Part shown: positions 34,070-46,865 of the stretch, piece after piece | How the letters are laid out: each line of letters begins with the position of its first letter | Position numbering within the stretch: position 1 is the first letter of the stretch | Source of the DNA: Vandiemenella viatica | Lineage: Eukaryota > Arthropoda > Insecta > Orthoptera > Morabidae | Length of the DNA stretch: 64,000 nt | NCBI GenBank assembly: GCA_031002005.1 | Contig: JARYHS010008074.1 | Span: forward strand, 177,096,494 to 177,160,493 | Direction of reading: 5' to 3' | The notes under the pieces: model-generated | What the model saw: the letters and a program-made list of their open reading frames with translations, nothing else | Database searches by the model: none | Told to the model about the DNA's origin: nothing | Made by a program: the position numbers and the translations under genes

Positions 34070-36289
34070 AAAAAGTTGCTTATGAAGTTATGCTAGGATA
34101 ATCTTGCGATAATCTATCTGCGTATTGCCATGACCATGAATTGCGACTAAAGAGTTCACGTTGTCATTAATACCTGTAGATAAATATGGATAGAGGTTAA
34201 TACTATTCCATCAGAATTTTATCATTCCAGAAAAAAGTGTGGTTATAATACTTTGAGAATGTCTTGATGTTACATAATAATGATAACAAAATGATTAGAA
34301 AATAATTTTATGATTATGTTATATCTAATTTACATTCTTTTTCGTTTACGGTAGCATATAATACTTTTGCAATCTTATAAAATTTCAGTCTAAAAGAACC
34401 TTCAGTGTTGTGTTTATCCGAAGTCAATTTGAAAATGTTTTTGACGATGTCTTTCCATGTCTCTATTAAGTCCGTTTCAATGACGATTAAAAAATAATGA
34501 TTCCATCGCTAATTACCTTATTTAAATGATTTATACTTGGTTAAACCTGTAAAAACATTTTGCTTTTTAATAGTGTTGTGAGCTTGACGTTTACCCATTT
34601 CTGTTCAAAACTCATCTTTCTTTGTTCCTGAACGACTAAAAAATCTCGAAGAATATTTATCGACAGGATGAATGTGATGGACAGGAAAAATATGTACTTA
34701 TTGGTCTAGGAGACTGAAGTGAGTTTATTCGTAATTAATTAATTTTATTTTACTCAGAGAAAGAATCATCATCTTGCACAGAATAAATAAAGTTTGCAAA
34801 ATACCACGAGGGAATGATATAGGTTCGATCAGGAAATTTTCTCGATTAATACATTACGTCATAGAAATAACCATGAATGGGTTCTTTGTGGACACTAACA
34901 CAGAAATCATTAGAAATTTTCACGGTTGTGAGGGTGTTATCGTTTCTGCTGAAGTAATGGTCATATGACTTTCGAGAAGTTCAACTTATTTGTAATAGCT
35001 TCCTTTGCGATCCTCCAGCATCCCTCGCCAAAAATGATGTGTGGATATACCATATTTTACATCTGTCATTTTTTGAGGTTATAATGATAAAATTTCTGCA
35101 TCTGCATTCATCCTTTAAAGGCCATGTCTTCATCTTATTAATTTCTGCAGTGTAGTCACTGCTATTTTTTTTCCACTTATATGAATGGTAGTTAACTATT
35201 ACATTTCACTTCACTATTTTATACGGTAATCATTCTGTATCCATATATATGAAATTAGAGTTGAACTTTTTTGAGAAAGAAATACTTGTTTCGTTTACAG
35301 AAATCCGTTTAATGGCTTAATGACGAGAATGACTTACCAAACAAAGGTTTCGTCAGTCTGTTTGCTAATTGAACGTGCATCAAGCCTCGGTGCAGTATAA
35401 TTTTTACCCTTGTCTTTACATTTGTGGTGTTTACGTTGTCGCTTATGAGATAAACAGCAAACCGTCTGAGGGAGTAAATAAATAATTCTCTCTTCAAGAA
35501 GCCGAATACCTAGTTTTCCACAATGCTTGTGCTAAGAAACAAAAAATTGTGTACTCTCAAGTTCTCCAACAAATGTTTTTTTCCAGCTTGAATATTATTT
35601 TATTTATGTAACAACGTACATTATCTGATTCACTACACTTGATCAATTTTCTAACAAAAATAAAGAGATAGGAAGTTGGTCTGACTGTAAAGTATGTGAT
35701 GATACGTCACTTGTTTTGTAACGTGTGGATTGGAAAATCGAAGATTTAATCATCATGAAGACGACAAGAGCACTGAATGTTCTTTCTACGCAATATGTCT
35801 GTCAGATAGCTTTGCTCACTCTATGTTTCCTATCACAAAAGAGCTCCTACTTGTTTATTTTTGGCAATTCACAAAAAAGGATACCGTAAATAAAACTTAA
35901 AATAAATGCTTTGATATAAATTATTAATTATACCTTCAACAGATTTCAGCTTCCAAAATGACACAAGAGAAACAGGCTAACATTTGTGTTGCATGGAAGA
36001 TTATACTTCAGTTGCATTCTATTTGGGATAATACACTTTTGTAGTTGCTTTATTAACTTTATTTAATTGTTGCTCATTGCTTCTGGATTCCTCTCGGTAA
36101 AGGTGCAGATATTTTTTTATTATTATTTGATGACACTACATAAAAAAGTCGATTTTAGTCTTATTGGATATTCCAGTGGCTGTTCTAAAGAGCCTATAAT
36201 AATTTATATATATGGCAAATACTGTATATGATTAGGTTCATCTACACAAAGTTCCCTCCTTCTTCAAAACGAAAAAATAATAAAAAAAG
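34070..36289. other. AT-rich DNA, nothing recognised
   Basis: No convincing frames. The minus frame at 35309-35497 contains QLANRLTKPLF, superficially like the end of a Copia RNase H domain, but nothing around it supports that. Confidence 0.45.
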
Positions 36290-36870
36290 ATTAACTTTAT
36301 CCGGCTGGTGAGGTGCACACAATGAAGCAACGCCTACTTTGCTGCAGTCCCGCGGTGCACGGCGCACACATGAAAAAGGACGGCTGGACAAGGAGTCAGC
36401 CCACGTGTGACGCTTTGAGTCTAACTCCGTCGTAATTAGGGGCTCATTAGTGTTAGCCGAGCTCAAGGTCAGACAATCGGCTGTCGGGCTCCCATGCCAA
36501 CTGGCCAATTAAAAAGAACCGGCGACCACAAAACGTCCGGCCAAAGAGGTTGAGGGGGAAGGGGGTAAGCTTTGACGGAAGCGGCGGACCTAGCCTGAAA
36601 CGGAACGCTTCGAAATTAAAGCGAAAAAGGTAATTTGGCGGCGAAGTATACCGACGCCGTCTCAAAGGCGCCCTCACAAAGCGCAGTGACTCTCTTCACG
36701 ACTAAAAACTATGATTTTTTTATTTCAACTCGAGAAAAAAGGTTCGCTAATCTGCCCACGACACAATCCGCCCCAGAGCTCACGAATAGCGCCTGAAGAA
36801 ACGACCAATTAAAAAAGGCAGTCCGCAATTTTCTGACGCAAAGGTGTGAAACGCATTCGTCGGGCGAGAA
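36290..36870. promoter_or_regulatory. GC-rich island with clustered factor-binding words
   Basis: This is a CpG-containing block in AT-rich DNA. It carries an E-box CACGTG (36402-36407), a homeodomain core TAATTAG (36433-36439), TCAAGGTCA (36463-36471), which equals the extended half-site bound by FTZ-F1/ERR-type nuclear receptors, and two CCAATTAA words (36505-36512, 36805-36812). Such short words occur by chance, so the case rests on their clustering with base composition. No open frame inside shows a domain. A developmental enhancer or an untranslated exon are both possible. Confidence 0.35.
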
Positions 36871-38844
36871 GGTAGTATGAAAGCAGATAAGCCGTTTTCC
36901 CTACGAATGGCATATTTAGTACCTCATTACGTAGAAAATATCAGGCATTTGATCTTCTTTGCGCCGAGACTGGGTCTGGTAATTCACAAACCGCTCGGGT
37001 CCACGAAACAGTCCTCAAAAGTGGCTCGGATCCCTGTAATCAGACCCTCCAAGCGCCACGCACAGCAAAACCCCTGATAATACGGCGCGCCTTTTGAACA
37101 GAAGGTGAAAAATTTCTGAATCTTAATTAAGGACGAACAAAATAATTATTAGTATCTAAATGAACATCAGGACTTTGCAGCAGCGCATTAGTCGATGCTG
37201 TTTCTTTCCAGGCGTCATTCTGTGAACGAGTATGAACAGAGAGAATGAACGTCACCTCGCTCTAAGCCCGCATTTCCACAGTCAGCCAAGCGAAATGCTG
37301 ACGCGGGCGATTCAGACTGCATGGAAATGTTTCAAACTTTGAAGCAGTTAATTTTAAAATAGATCGAAATTCTTGGAACTCTTCAAAAATTTCAATTCAT
37401 TGGACCCTTAATTCTGTCACTATGTTGCATGACAGCATGTTAAATTTGGCTACCATGACGTTTTCTGATCTCTCATACTCAAAAAAGGCTAATGAGTTTA
37501 CACAACCAATTTTGTTCTAGTCTTGAATGAGACTAACAACAGTTTCATTATCTACACGCTACTGAAATTAGGGTGACTAAAAGCAAAGTTTATTGTCGGC
37601 TTCTCGAAATTGGAGATTTCAGAAACGAAAAATTATATTAATTCGGAAACGCATTAAGGTATACATACTATATAAACCTGATCATGACAGATATTCATTC
37701 GGAATAGTCCAGAGATTCTGTAATATTCAGCAGCATATTTAAGCAATAAGTTTATCATCAATTACGGTTATTTATTTAAACTTATGACCACAGCACATAA
37801 TCAGTAATACAATTATATACAATTGTTTTGCACTAATAAAAATGTAACATTATTTTATAATTAAAATTCAAAGTAGACATAGTGCAGCATCAATTATGGT
37901 ATAAACAATTCTCAGGATTAAATCTGAAATTCATGGAACGACATGCAGAACGACATGAAGAAATGATGTTAATCCAATACTATTTCAGAGACGTGTTTTA
38001 AGACACGGATATTCAATGATGTTGTTATTTTGTGAACTTCAAAAAAACATTAAAGAAATAAGAATCATCACTTCCACATAGATTGCCATATTTCTGATTA
38101 AATCTTTTTTTTTTTTTTTTCCTAACCTGTCCATTCTATGGTATATATTGGGTGTTGTCTCCTTACAGACGGAGCCCAAGTTTGGTTTGAACTGTTTTAT
38201 TTAGCACATTTCACTTTTATTCCTTTCAGTTAACTATAGTCGATCGCAATATGTTCTCACTTTACAGTTTATTTTTTTAGGAAAAGCACTGACGATACAC
38301 TAATTTTCTATGAAGTCTTCCCATTTCTTTAAAAGTAATAAAGGTAAGCAGAGTGGTGTGAGTTGATGCTGAATATGGTGATACTAATGAAATATTATGT
38401 TAAAGACTATTAATTTGAGATTTATAAATGGGCTAATTAATTGTGGATGAACATAAAATGTACTATTTCTGGAAAGTGTTAAAATATACTATTTAGAGAG
38501 AGAGAGTGGTCTATAGAATGCTCCATCCTTAAAACTAAGCAAACGTCTTAGAACAGGAAACAGAGGTCATCGCCGGCCACACGTATAATTTCTATCTAAA
38601 CTTAGACTAACTAGATGACTCATGTGAAAATTTCTCGAGTACAGTGAATAGTAAGGTTGGGGGTTTGTAATAGGATGAAAGAAGAACCGCCTCATTTGTT
38701 TCAATTGTTTATTTGTTTATTGTAATAGGTACATAACGAAAGCTGACGCCAGTGAAGTATTTTATTAATTTCTTTGTGATATATGCTACTGGTATCAAGG
38801 GCTAGGCTGTGAACTCTCTCATACCCGCGACTTACACCGTTATT
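36871..38844. other. Intergenic DNA, nothing recognised
   Basis: GC falls off gradually to about 37300, then the sequence is AT-rich. There is a T-run near 38105-38120. No gene or named repeat. Confidence 0.45.
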
Positions 38845-39790
38845 ACGTTTGCCCTATATGGGTCAAATTCCGAAAAATTTCGGTTAGATATCAAGGGAGA
38901 TAAATAGCTTATGATAAAAATTAAATTCGAAAATAATGATAATTTTTCCCTTTAAGGGTCAAATTCCGAAAAATTCCTTGCTTAAAATATGATATGATCA
39001 ACGGCGGAGACCTTATTTTTTAAAATTATACCTCATTTTTCTTTATCGGTTAGTTATCAAAGGAGATAAATGGCTCGTGACACAAAAAAGGATTGTAGAA
39101 ATATTGATACTTTTGCCCTTTAAGGATCTAACTGCGAAACGTTGTATTCTCAAAATATGATTTGATCAAAACGGAGACCTTGATCTATAAAATAATACCT
39201 CAATTCTCGATTTCGGTTCGATATTAAGCGAGGTAAATAGCTTGTGGCAAGAAAGATATGTTGTAGAAATAATGGTGATTATGCCCTTTAAGGGTCGAAT
39301 TCAGAAATATTCCTTTCTTAAAATGTGATGTGACAGCGGTGGAGACCTTAATCTTTAAAATGAAACCTCATTTATCTATATCGGTCAGATATCGAATGAT
39401 ATAAATGGCTCGTGACATAAAAACGCGTTGCAGAATTAGTGGTATTTTTACCCTTTAAGGGTCGAATTCCGAAAAATTCCTTTCTTAACATGTAATTTCA
39501 GGAAATCAGCGACCTTAACCTTTAAAATACTACTTCATTTATCGATTTCGGTTACGTATCCAGAGAGATAAATGGCTAGTTACACAAAAAAAAAACGGAA
39601 TTTAGAAATATTGGCATTTTTTCCCTTTAAGGGTAGAATTCCGAAAAAATCCTTTTTAAAATATGATGTGACCAAAGTGGAGACCATAAGGTTTAAAATG
39701 ACACCTCAGTCTTAGATTTCGATTAAGTATGAAGGGAGATAATGGTTTGTGACACAAAGTAACACCTTTAGAAATAATATATAGGATATC
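38845..39790 (+). repeat. Tandem array, period about 168 bp, 5-6 divergent units
   Basis: The marker CCCTTTAAGGGTC or a close variant recurs at 38948, 39116, 39284, 39451 and 39623, giving spacings of 168, 168, 167 and 172. A first, truncated unit starts at about 38852. Each full unit carries in order TTCCGAAAAATTCC, AAAATATGATGTGA, GGAGACCTTAATC, AAATGATACCTCATTT, a TCGGTT word and GAGATAAATGGCTCGTGACA. Units differ by many substitutions and small indels, so the array is old. It has no coding frame. A small satellite array or a repeated regulatory unit are the options. Confidence 0.9.
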
Positions 39791-42140
39791 AATAAGAGGG
39801 GAGAAAATAATAGCTAACAGAAAATCAGGCTCTCCCACAAAGTAATACAGGACGGAAGATGGGTTCGGAAGACATGAAACCTGTATCGGTAACAGCCTTG
39901 CTGACGTCTTCTGAGTATTGATAGCTTGGACGAAAAAGTGCTGTTACACCTATCGCATAAAAATTGATACATTATGGAGTTGCGGTTTACTCTTTTCCTT
40001 GATCTTCATGCCTACTGGCTGCTCCTTCTATTACACATCCTGACTACATACTGATGTAGGAAACTGCAAAAGTAAGAGCTCCTTCTCATCTGGTATAGCG
40101 TAGCCACATTATAGCGCAAAGCACAGGCGTAAAAGAATATTTGTTAACTGGGTAGAGTTTTTATTTAAGGTATTCCTAGGAAATTATGACCAGTGCTTCA
40201 GTAGCTTTGTAATAATACATTTATAAGTTACGAAGTTTATTAGTCGGACAATATTTTAGTTTTGAAAATGCAGAAATTAAATCGTATTACATTAATTACT
40301 ATAAAAGTAGTTTAATAAATATATGTGAATTTAACTTATTAATTTAGTTGCATATCAAGTGACTTGATGATAATTAAATCACAAACTAACGTCAGTCTTG
40401 GGCAGACTTAGCAATCAACTAACTTTCTTCCACATCCAGCACAATGAAGAAACAAAACTGTGAAAGAAATAAGCATCAATCAGTATCTCTCTTCGCCATT
40501 AATGTCTGTGAACTGAAGTTATGTTTGAAGAAGTACATGTGAAGGAGAAACCGAAGCATTTTGATGTAAACTGTGTCTCAAATCTAAAAACAAATAATTT
40601 GTTTTGTCCATCCCAATGATATCCTGGATATACCATTGACTATCTGGTAACCGAGAAATAAAACAGTATCATGACAGAATGTTCTAAGCGCCGGTTAAAT
40701 TAGTCATATTGGCTCAAAACAATGATTAGTAGCAATTCTAGATCAAAAAAAGTCATGAGGACATCTTCTCCATAGTTTATTGCTGTTATGGAGCAATTCA
40801 ATATTATCCTTATCTCGAACAGACGCACGCAAGTATAAACCATGGCAGAAGGGGAAACAGTTATTCTTCTACTGAATTACTTGCTGTTCTGAACGTCAAC
40901 AACGATGAAAATTCGTTGCTGACTAATGATGTTCCCGAAAATCTTAATCCAACAATTCCCAAACATTCCTTATGCTTTGTCGGAAAATCTATTTTATGAA
41001 AGTCAATCCAACTATTGCTACAGTTGACGCTATTAAATATTCCTTACTTTGGTAATAACTCATGCTCTTGTTTGCTTCTGATCACACTGTGCATTGTTTT
41101 AGATGTGAAACTTTTCCTGGAGGTACTTCAAACTTCACATTGATCCTAATCACACCTCAGACTACTTCCAGTTTGAATTTTACTTGTTTATTCACTATTA
41201 TGCTCCGTTGATAAGCAATTCATACCAGACATCCATCACAGTCATTAATTTATTCAAAAACAGTTTTTTTGCGTGACAGTAGCATCCAGACCTAAATTTT
41301 CCACTTGGGTCTTTTCACTGGGAGTTTTTATCTGGTCAAATTAAAAGCTTGTTGTAGTCTTCTGCTCACTATGCTTTAAGCAGTTTGCTTATATCTAATA
41401 CAGAAATGCTCCTTCCATGACTCTAGATGAAACAGAGCAACTCTTGTAATTCTTACCTCCATCAATTTTACAATACATAACAAGTTTATATATTTACGCT
41501 TGGTTAAAAATTTGTTTAAACACATCATATAGTTCACCTTCCTGTTTAAAGATTTATAAGAGTAACTAGCCGTCTCTCGTAACTTCGTTTAATTGAGGTT
41601 TTTTTTTTATAAAGGTTTAAGAGATGAAATTACTCTCACAGACAATTTGACCATCTAATTTATAGTCTACACATAGTCAAGAATGCGGTAGAGTTATGAC
41701 TCTAAGAAATAAGTTATATGTTTGATGATGAATATCAGCTTTAATTTCGAATATACTTGCCGTATATGACGTCACATATTTTGACAGGGAGAGTGACTTT
41801 TCTTTTAAAATATATAATTTGCCAACAGTTTTATCTTAATTTTTTAGATTTTTTACTTCACATCGAAATAAAACATTTCCTATTTTACCCTTGGGACCAG
41901 GGGGCTGTACAGTATTCAAACACCCATCAAAATCAATGAAAGGAACAGACACTCTTTGTTTATTTCTCAGTATCTGGACCCCGCATTGAGATAAAAGTAA
42001 ATACTTTTAGTCCTGGGACGTGGGCTGCATAACATGTGAAAATCTGTCCTGTTGCTGCAACGGGAATCGTGCTGAACGAAACAAAATATTTTCTCGCTGT
42101 CGAAATGATTATAGCTAATTATATATAAAAGTCTAATGCC
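39791..42140. other. AT-rich DNA, nothing recognised
   Basis: No frame with a motif. TGACGTCA occurs at 41767. The 60-codon frame at 41757-41939 is probably chance. Confidence 0.45.
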
Positions 42141-42153
42141 TTGATTTATTCGA
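42141..42153. repeat. Target-site duplication of Jockey-type LINE, left
   Basis: TTGATTTATTCGA, identical to 47131-47143. Confidence 0.9.
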
Positions 42154-42364
42154 CATTCATGGACATCTAAACATATGCGCATCGTTGTTGATATTGTTGT
42201 GAGAATTTATTGTTTATTCGTTATTGTTGTGACACATTCGTAGTTGTCAGACTGTTATCTAGAACAATTAGTGAATTACGTATTGTGAGACGTCGCGGAA
42301 AAAGACTAGGTTTTCCGTAGTGTGTTTTACACATCTGAGGCAAAAGTTGCCTCCTGCCGGCCAA

Positions 42365-42651
42365 CGGATTTCGCTTACCGGCGGACACCCCCTGCCCACG
42401 GACTCTGCCTGACCTCGGACTTCGCCTGACATCGGACTTCGCCTGCCCTCGGGCTTTACGTGCCCTCGGGCTTCGCCTGCCCACTGACTTCGCGTGCCCA
42501 CGGACTTCGCGTGCCCACGGACTTCGCGTGCCCACGGACTTCGCTGCTCACCGACTTCCCTGCTCACCGACTTCGCCTGCTCACCGACTTCGCCTGCTCA
42601 CCGACTTCGCCTGCTCACCGACTTCGCCTGCCAACTGGTAACGCCTGCTCC
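42365..42651 (+). repeat. About 17 tandem 17-bp units in the LINE 5' region
   Basis: Units follow the pattern CGGACTTCGCCTGCCCA with substitutions. Three identical CCGACTTCGCCTGCTCA units occupy 42567-42617, and two 16-bp units lie at 42535-42566. They lie between the element start and the probable ORF1 start. Similar short GC-rich repeats in other non-LTR elements act in transcription, so a promoter role is a reasonable inference. As 17 is not a multiple of 3 and the unit lacks stops, the array is open in several frames on both strands, which produces spurious open frames (42221-42567 on minus, 42460 and 42494 on plus). Confidence 0.92.
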
Positions 42652-42681
42652 CCAACTGCTGCACATCCACCGGACACACCA

Positions 42682-44021
42682 ATGTACGGTAACGCTATGG
42701 ACCTTTCAGACACCAACCCAACCATCCTTCCACCCACTGTCACTACTAGCCCCCACTTCTACACCATGGCTACATCTTCAGTTATTACTACAACCACCAT
42801 CAGCACCACCACCACCACCTCCTCATCAATCATCTGCCCCGCTGCATCTGAAGGCATTCATCAAAATCTTCCACAGATAGTTCAGAAACCACCACGTGGC
42901 ACCAGCTATCTTCAAACTGCCAGAAATAATGCAAAACCCTACGAACAGATCAAAAGTGGCTCATTACCATCGCCACAAACCTCCTTATCCAATAGTGCAA
43001 CAACCGCATACGAAGTTATGGACACTTCATCATCACCTCCATCCACGTCACAGACTATTCATACATACCTACTAAAAGGGACCTTCCCTGAATATATGAA
43101 CAGTAAAACCCTAAGCAAATTTATCAAACGACATATACCCAACATTTCTATCCATCAACTTATCCCCACTAAAAACGGTATGATCATCAAGAGTAATGAA
43201 CCAGACTTCCCCAAATTAATTAAAAACAAAATTGGACTATCTTCATTTGGCGACAACGCCAACTTAACAACTGTCACCTCATCCCCACCAAAACAACCAA
43301 CCCCACCTAGAAGACCACCTACACTCACAGCCGTCATCCGAGGAGTAGAGCCAACAATAACTGAAGAAGAGGTAGTCGCCGAACTCAACTCGAACGACGA
43401 ATTACATGTTCGAAAAGCTCTCCGAATCAAGAACAGCTTAGGACCCACTTACATGATCAGAGTACTAACTGAAGACGCATCAACAATTGATCAACTGCTT
43501 AGAAATGGAGCCATAATCTACCATCAAAAACATAGAGTGGAACCATCAAAAACCCCTTCCCCCCAACCCACACTGTGTGCACGTTGTCTACAATACAATG
43601 ACCACCTAACGGCAAACTGCAAGAACACCCCTATCTGTCCACACTGCAAAGAGAACCACTTTTAAAAGCTTGCCCAAACCTTCAGAAAACTCCCACCTGC
43701 AATACTTGTGACCAAAACCATCCTACCTATTCCATTAAATGCAAATCAAAGCCAGCGCCTACCAAAGCAGAACTCACAGTACCCCTCCGACCCATTGATC
43801 CTCCCACACCACCCACCAACTCCATCCGTCCTCCACCGACCATAGAAGATATCCTAAGATTCATGACAATCACATTACAAAACCTAAATCCCTTCTCCCG
43901 TGAACACACCCTGGCGCAAATTTCAATTGCAGCAAAAGCAGTATTTGGAATACAAATAAACGCCACCTACTCTCACAATAACGCCCACTTCCAGTTTCTG
44001 CCCCTAGAAACCCTCGTCTAA
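42682..44021 (+). pseudogene. ORF1 (Gag-like, zinc-knuckle) of the Jockey-type LINE, one frameshift
   Basis: I choose ATG at 42682 (MYGNAMDLSD) because everything upstream in frame is the 17-bp repeat array; ATG 42697 is an alternative. The N-terminal third is Thr/Ser/Pro-rich and probably disordered. Residues around 125-270 look like the RRM-like and PRE_C2HC-type region (RGVEPTITEEEVVAELNS...). Then come knuckles CARCLQYNDHLTANC and CPHCKENH. At about 43660 the frame ends in a TAA within a T/A run. A one-base shift there restores ...FLKAC and a third knuckle CNTCDQNHPTYSIKC, continuing to TAA at 44019-44021. Total length is about 445 residues, normal for the family. The protein would bind element RNA and accompany ORF2 to the target. 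Confidence 0.9.
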
Positions 44022-44055
44022 ACCCACCAACTCCACAACTAGAACTATTCCTAAT

Positions 44056-46865
44056 ATGCCACTTTCCCACAATATACTTTTCAATAATATCCGATCACTC
44101 CCAACGAACAAAAACCTCCTCCTGCATACCCTCGCTACACACGACATCCATTGCTTTATGCTCAATGAAACCTTCCTCCAACCCCACCATCACATCCGTA
44201 TGTCACCCTACCAGCTCACCCGAACCGACAACCCAGCGCCTGTAGCACGCGGGGGAGTGGCCATTGGCTATAAGCATCATATCCCCATCAAAATACACCC
44301 ACCACTCAACCATCCATCTGAACATATCATTGCCACAGTCTTTCTCAAATCCCTCACAGTCACCCTTGTCACCATATACATTCGACCCGGTGTTCCCCTC
44401 CCTTTAAATTTTATATCATATATAGATAAACATTACAGCTCATACATCATCATGGCAGATATCAATATCCATAGCCGCACCCAGCAAGAACTTCATCAAT
44501 TTCATAACATCCTAACCGCCATGAGAGGTGACATCATTAAAATCCCATTACCCACACGTCCCGAATCAAACACAACCCCTGACGTAGTTATAGCTTCTCC
44601 CAATATACTAACCCGCTCCACCCTTCATGTCCTCGATCCAATCGGCAGTGATCACCTCCCCATTATGCTTTCCATCCAGTACAATGCCCCCCACACCCCG
44701 CACCCACCCAACCCCACACCCCATAAATATATTCAAAACTACAATAAAACCAACTGGAAAGACTACAGGAAATACATAGACGACCAGATAGCGACAGATA
44801 ACCCAAATATCATAGACGCAGACAGCCTACTTAGAACCGCCGAATACCTCCAACGTACAATCACAGACGCTACTGCCGCTCATATCCCCTTGACTCCTAT
44901 CACCCCTCACAAACCATCACTATCCAGACGAGCCCTTCAACTTCTTCATATCTCACGTCGCCTCTTCCGCACCTACCTAAGAACCCATGACCGTCAGCTA
45001 CTCACCCTCCACCGACAACTCCAGCGAACAGTCCGCAACTGTATCGCCGCTCAGAAAAGACGCACATGGAGGGACACCTGCAACCAACTAAGCCAAAAAT
45101 ATTCGCAAAACTCCTCCCAATACTGGTCCACCTTCCGCCGCTTAACTGGTCTCAAACCCGCCCCCAACTACCCCCTCCTCCACAACAACCTTCCTGTCCC
45201 CGACAACACTCAAAAAGCCAACCTCTTCGCCAACCTACTTGAAACCATCCACACTGTCCCAAACGACCCCAAATTCGACTACTCAGACTCCCATATCATC
45301 GAACAGCGTGCCAACCCTACATCACCTCCCCTCCTACCCGACTTCAACTACATTCAAACCGTCAGCCGTACTGGACTTAACACGCCTATCACAGCTAATG
45401 ACATCCTATCCGTCCTCAGCACGAAGAAAAATACTGCCCCGGGCCCAGATTCAATCACTTATCGCCACATTAAAGAAGCACCCCGCTCTTTCCATCAACT
45501 TCTAGCTCATCTATATACAAACGTACTATACTCTGGCATCTATCCCCCAAAATGGAAATCTTCAAAATCCTTATGTTCCCCAAACCTAACAAACCCACAT
45601 CAGATCCGAACTCATACCGCCCCATCAGCCTCACCTCCGTCTTCAGCAAAACATTTGAAACCATACTTTCACGACGTATCCACAAACATCTATCACAACA
45701 CTCTCTCCTATCCCCCGCCCAGTGTGGCTTCCGTCCAACCTATCTACCCAAGATCAACTCCTCAGACTTATGCACCTTCTGACCACCCACATCAACACCC
45801 ACAGATCAGCAATACTTATACTATTAGATATTGAAAAGGCTTTTGATCGAGTATGGCACGCTGGCCTCATTTTCAAATTGCAAACCTTCGCCCTTCCTAT
45901 CACCTACATTCGCACAATAGCTTCCTTCCTCACCAACCGTACCTCTTTCGTTTCCATAAACAACATTCTCTCCCGCATCTTCACCATGACCGCAGGTGTC
46001 CCCCAAGGGTCTGTCCTGTCGCCCCTCTTATACATCATGTACATAACCGATATACCCATTCCCGCACCACCTACATATATCCTTAAGTACGCCGATGACA
46101 CCGCCTACCTAGCCGTTCATAAACCCTTCACAGTCGGAGAAAGCCCTACAGATCATACTAGACTGCTTTGTCAAATGGTGCAACCGCTGGCGACTAATAA
46201 TTAATCCCAATAAAACACAAGCCATTATTTTGGAAAAAACTAGTAAAAGATACAGGCTCGCTGATTTTAACATAACCATATACAATCATCCCATCCAGCT
46301 ACAACCCACAGTTACATACCTAGGAATCACCCTCGACCGACATCTTACATGGACACCTCATCTTAGAACCATCAACTCCAAAGCCCAAACCCGCCCTAAA
46401 CCTTTTAAAATTACTTACTGGAACATCCTGGGGGACTACATAGCCAGGTCATCATAAATACATACAAAGCATTTCTTCGCCCCATCCTAACGTATGGTCA
46501 CCTCTCATGGCTCTCCGCCCTGATCACTTCTACAATAGACTCCAAATAATAGAACGCCACGCCCTCCGAATCGCCTACCGAATAAGACTACCTTCTCCTA
46601 CCCAACAGCTTTATACCAGAATGCGTTTTCCTCACATACTGATCCACATAGAATCCCTCCGGCTAAAATATGCTATCAATAGCCTTCTAAACAAAATCCA
46701 ATAACTCACCGCCTACTTAAAGAACCACTTCATCTCCCCTCCTGTTACAAACAGATCCCACCAACACTGCACCTCCAAAATATCCTTTTTATAAACCCAG
46801 CACAGAGACCGACCGCCTACCATACCTCAACAGAGAAGAGAACAAAAATTTACCCCACTCTGTGA
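44056..46865 (+). pseudogene. ORF2 (AP endonuclease + reverse transcriptase) of the Jockey-type LINE
   Basis: The start is ATG 44056 (MPLSHNILFNNIRSL). The endonuclease shows NNIRSL, LNETFL (catalytic Glu), GGVAIGY, VTIYIRPG, ADINIHS in place of the usual GDFN, and GSDHLPI with the conserved Asp-His. RT follows: NTAPGPDS, then after a shift near 45555 FPKPNK and SYRPISL, after another near 45770 ILLDIEKAFDRVW (catalytic Asp), GVPQGSVLSPLL and KYADDTAYLA (YADD). A shift near 46130 leads to NPNKTQAIIL and YLGITLDRHLTW, and one near 46440 to the IIERHALRIAYRIRLPSP region. The last frame stops at about 46865. Expected length is about 930 residues. The frameshifts and the GDFN-to-ADIN change indicate a dead copy, although all landmarks survive. 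Confidence 0.92.

Noticed and set aside
35309..35497. Possible Copia RNase H end (QLANRLTKPLF)
   Set aside because: Only a single short phrase fits. No integrase, RT or LTR signal is nearby, so chance is more likely.
38845..39790. CRISPR-like array
   Set aside because: The repeats are full-length tandem units of about 168 bp, not short conserved repeats separated by unrelated spacers.
42221..42567. Two overlapping minus-strand frames rich in RSP/RGQ
   Set aside because: They are the antisense reading of the 17-bp tandem repeats in the LINE 5' region.
42460..42681. Upstream extension of LINE ORF1 through the repeat array
   Set aside because: The array is open in several frames because the unit lacks stops. 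The in-frame ATG at 42682 after the array is the better start.
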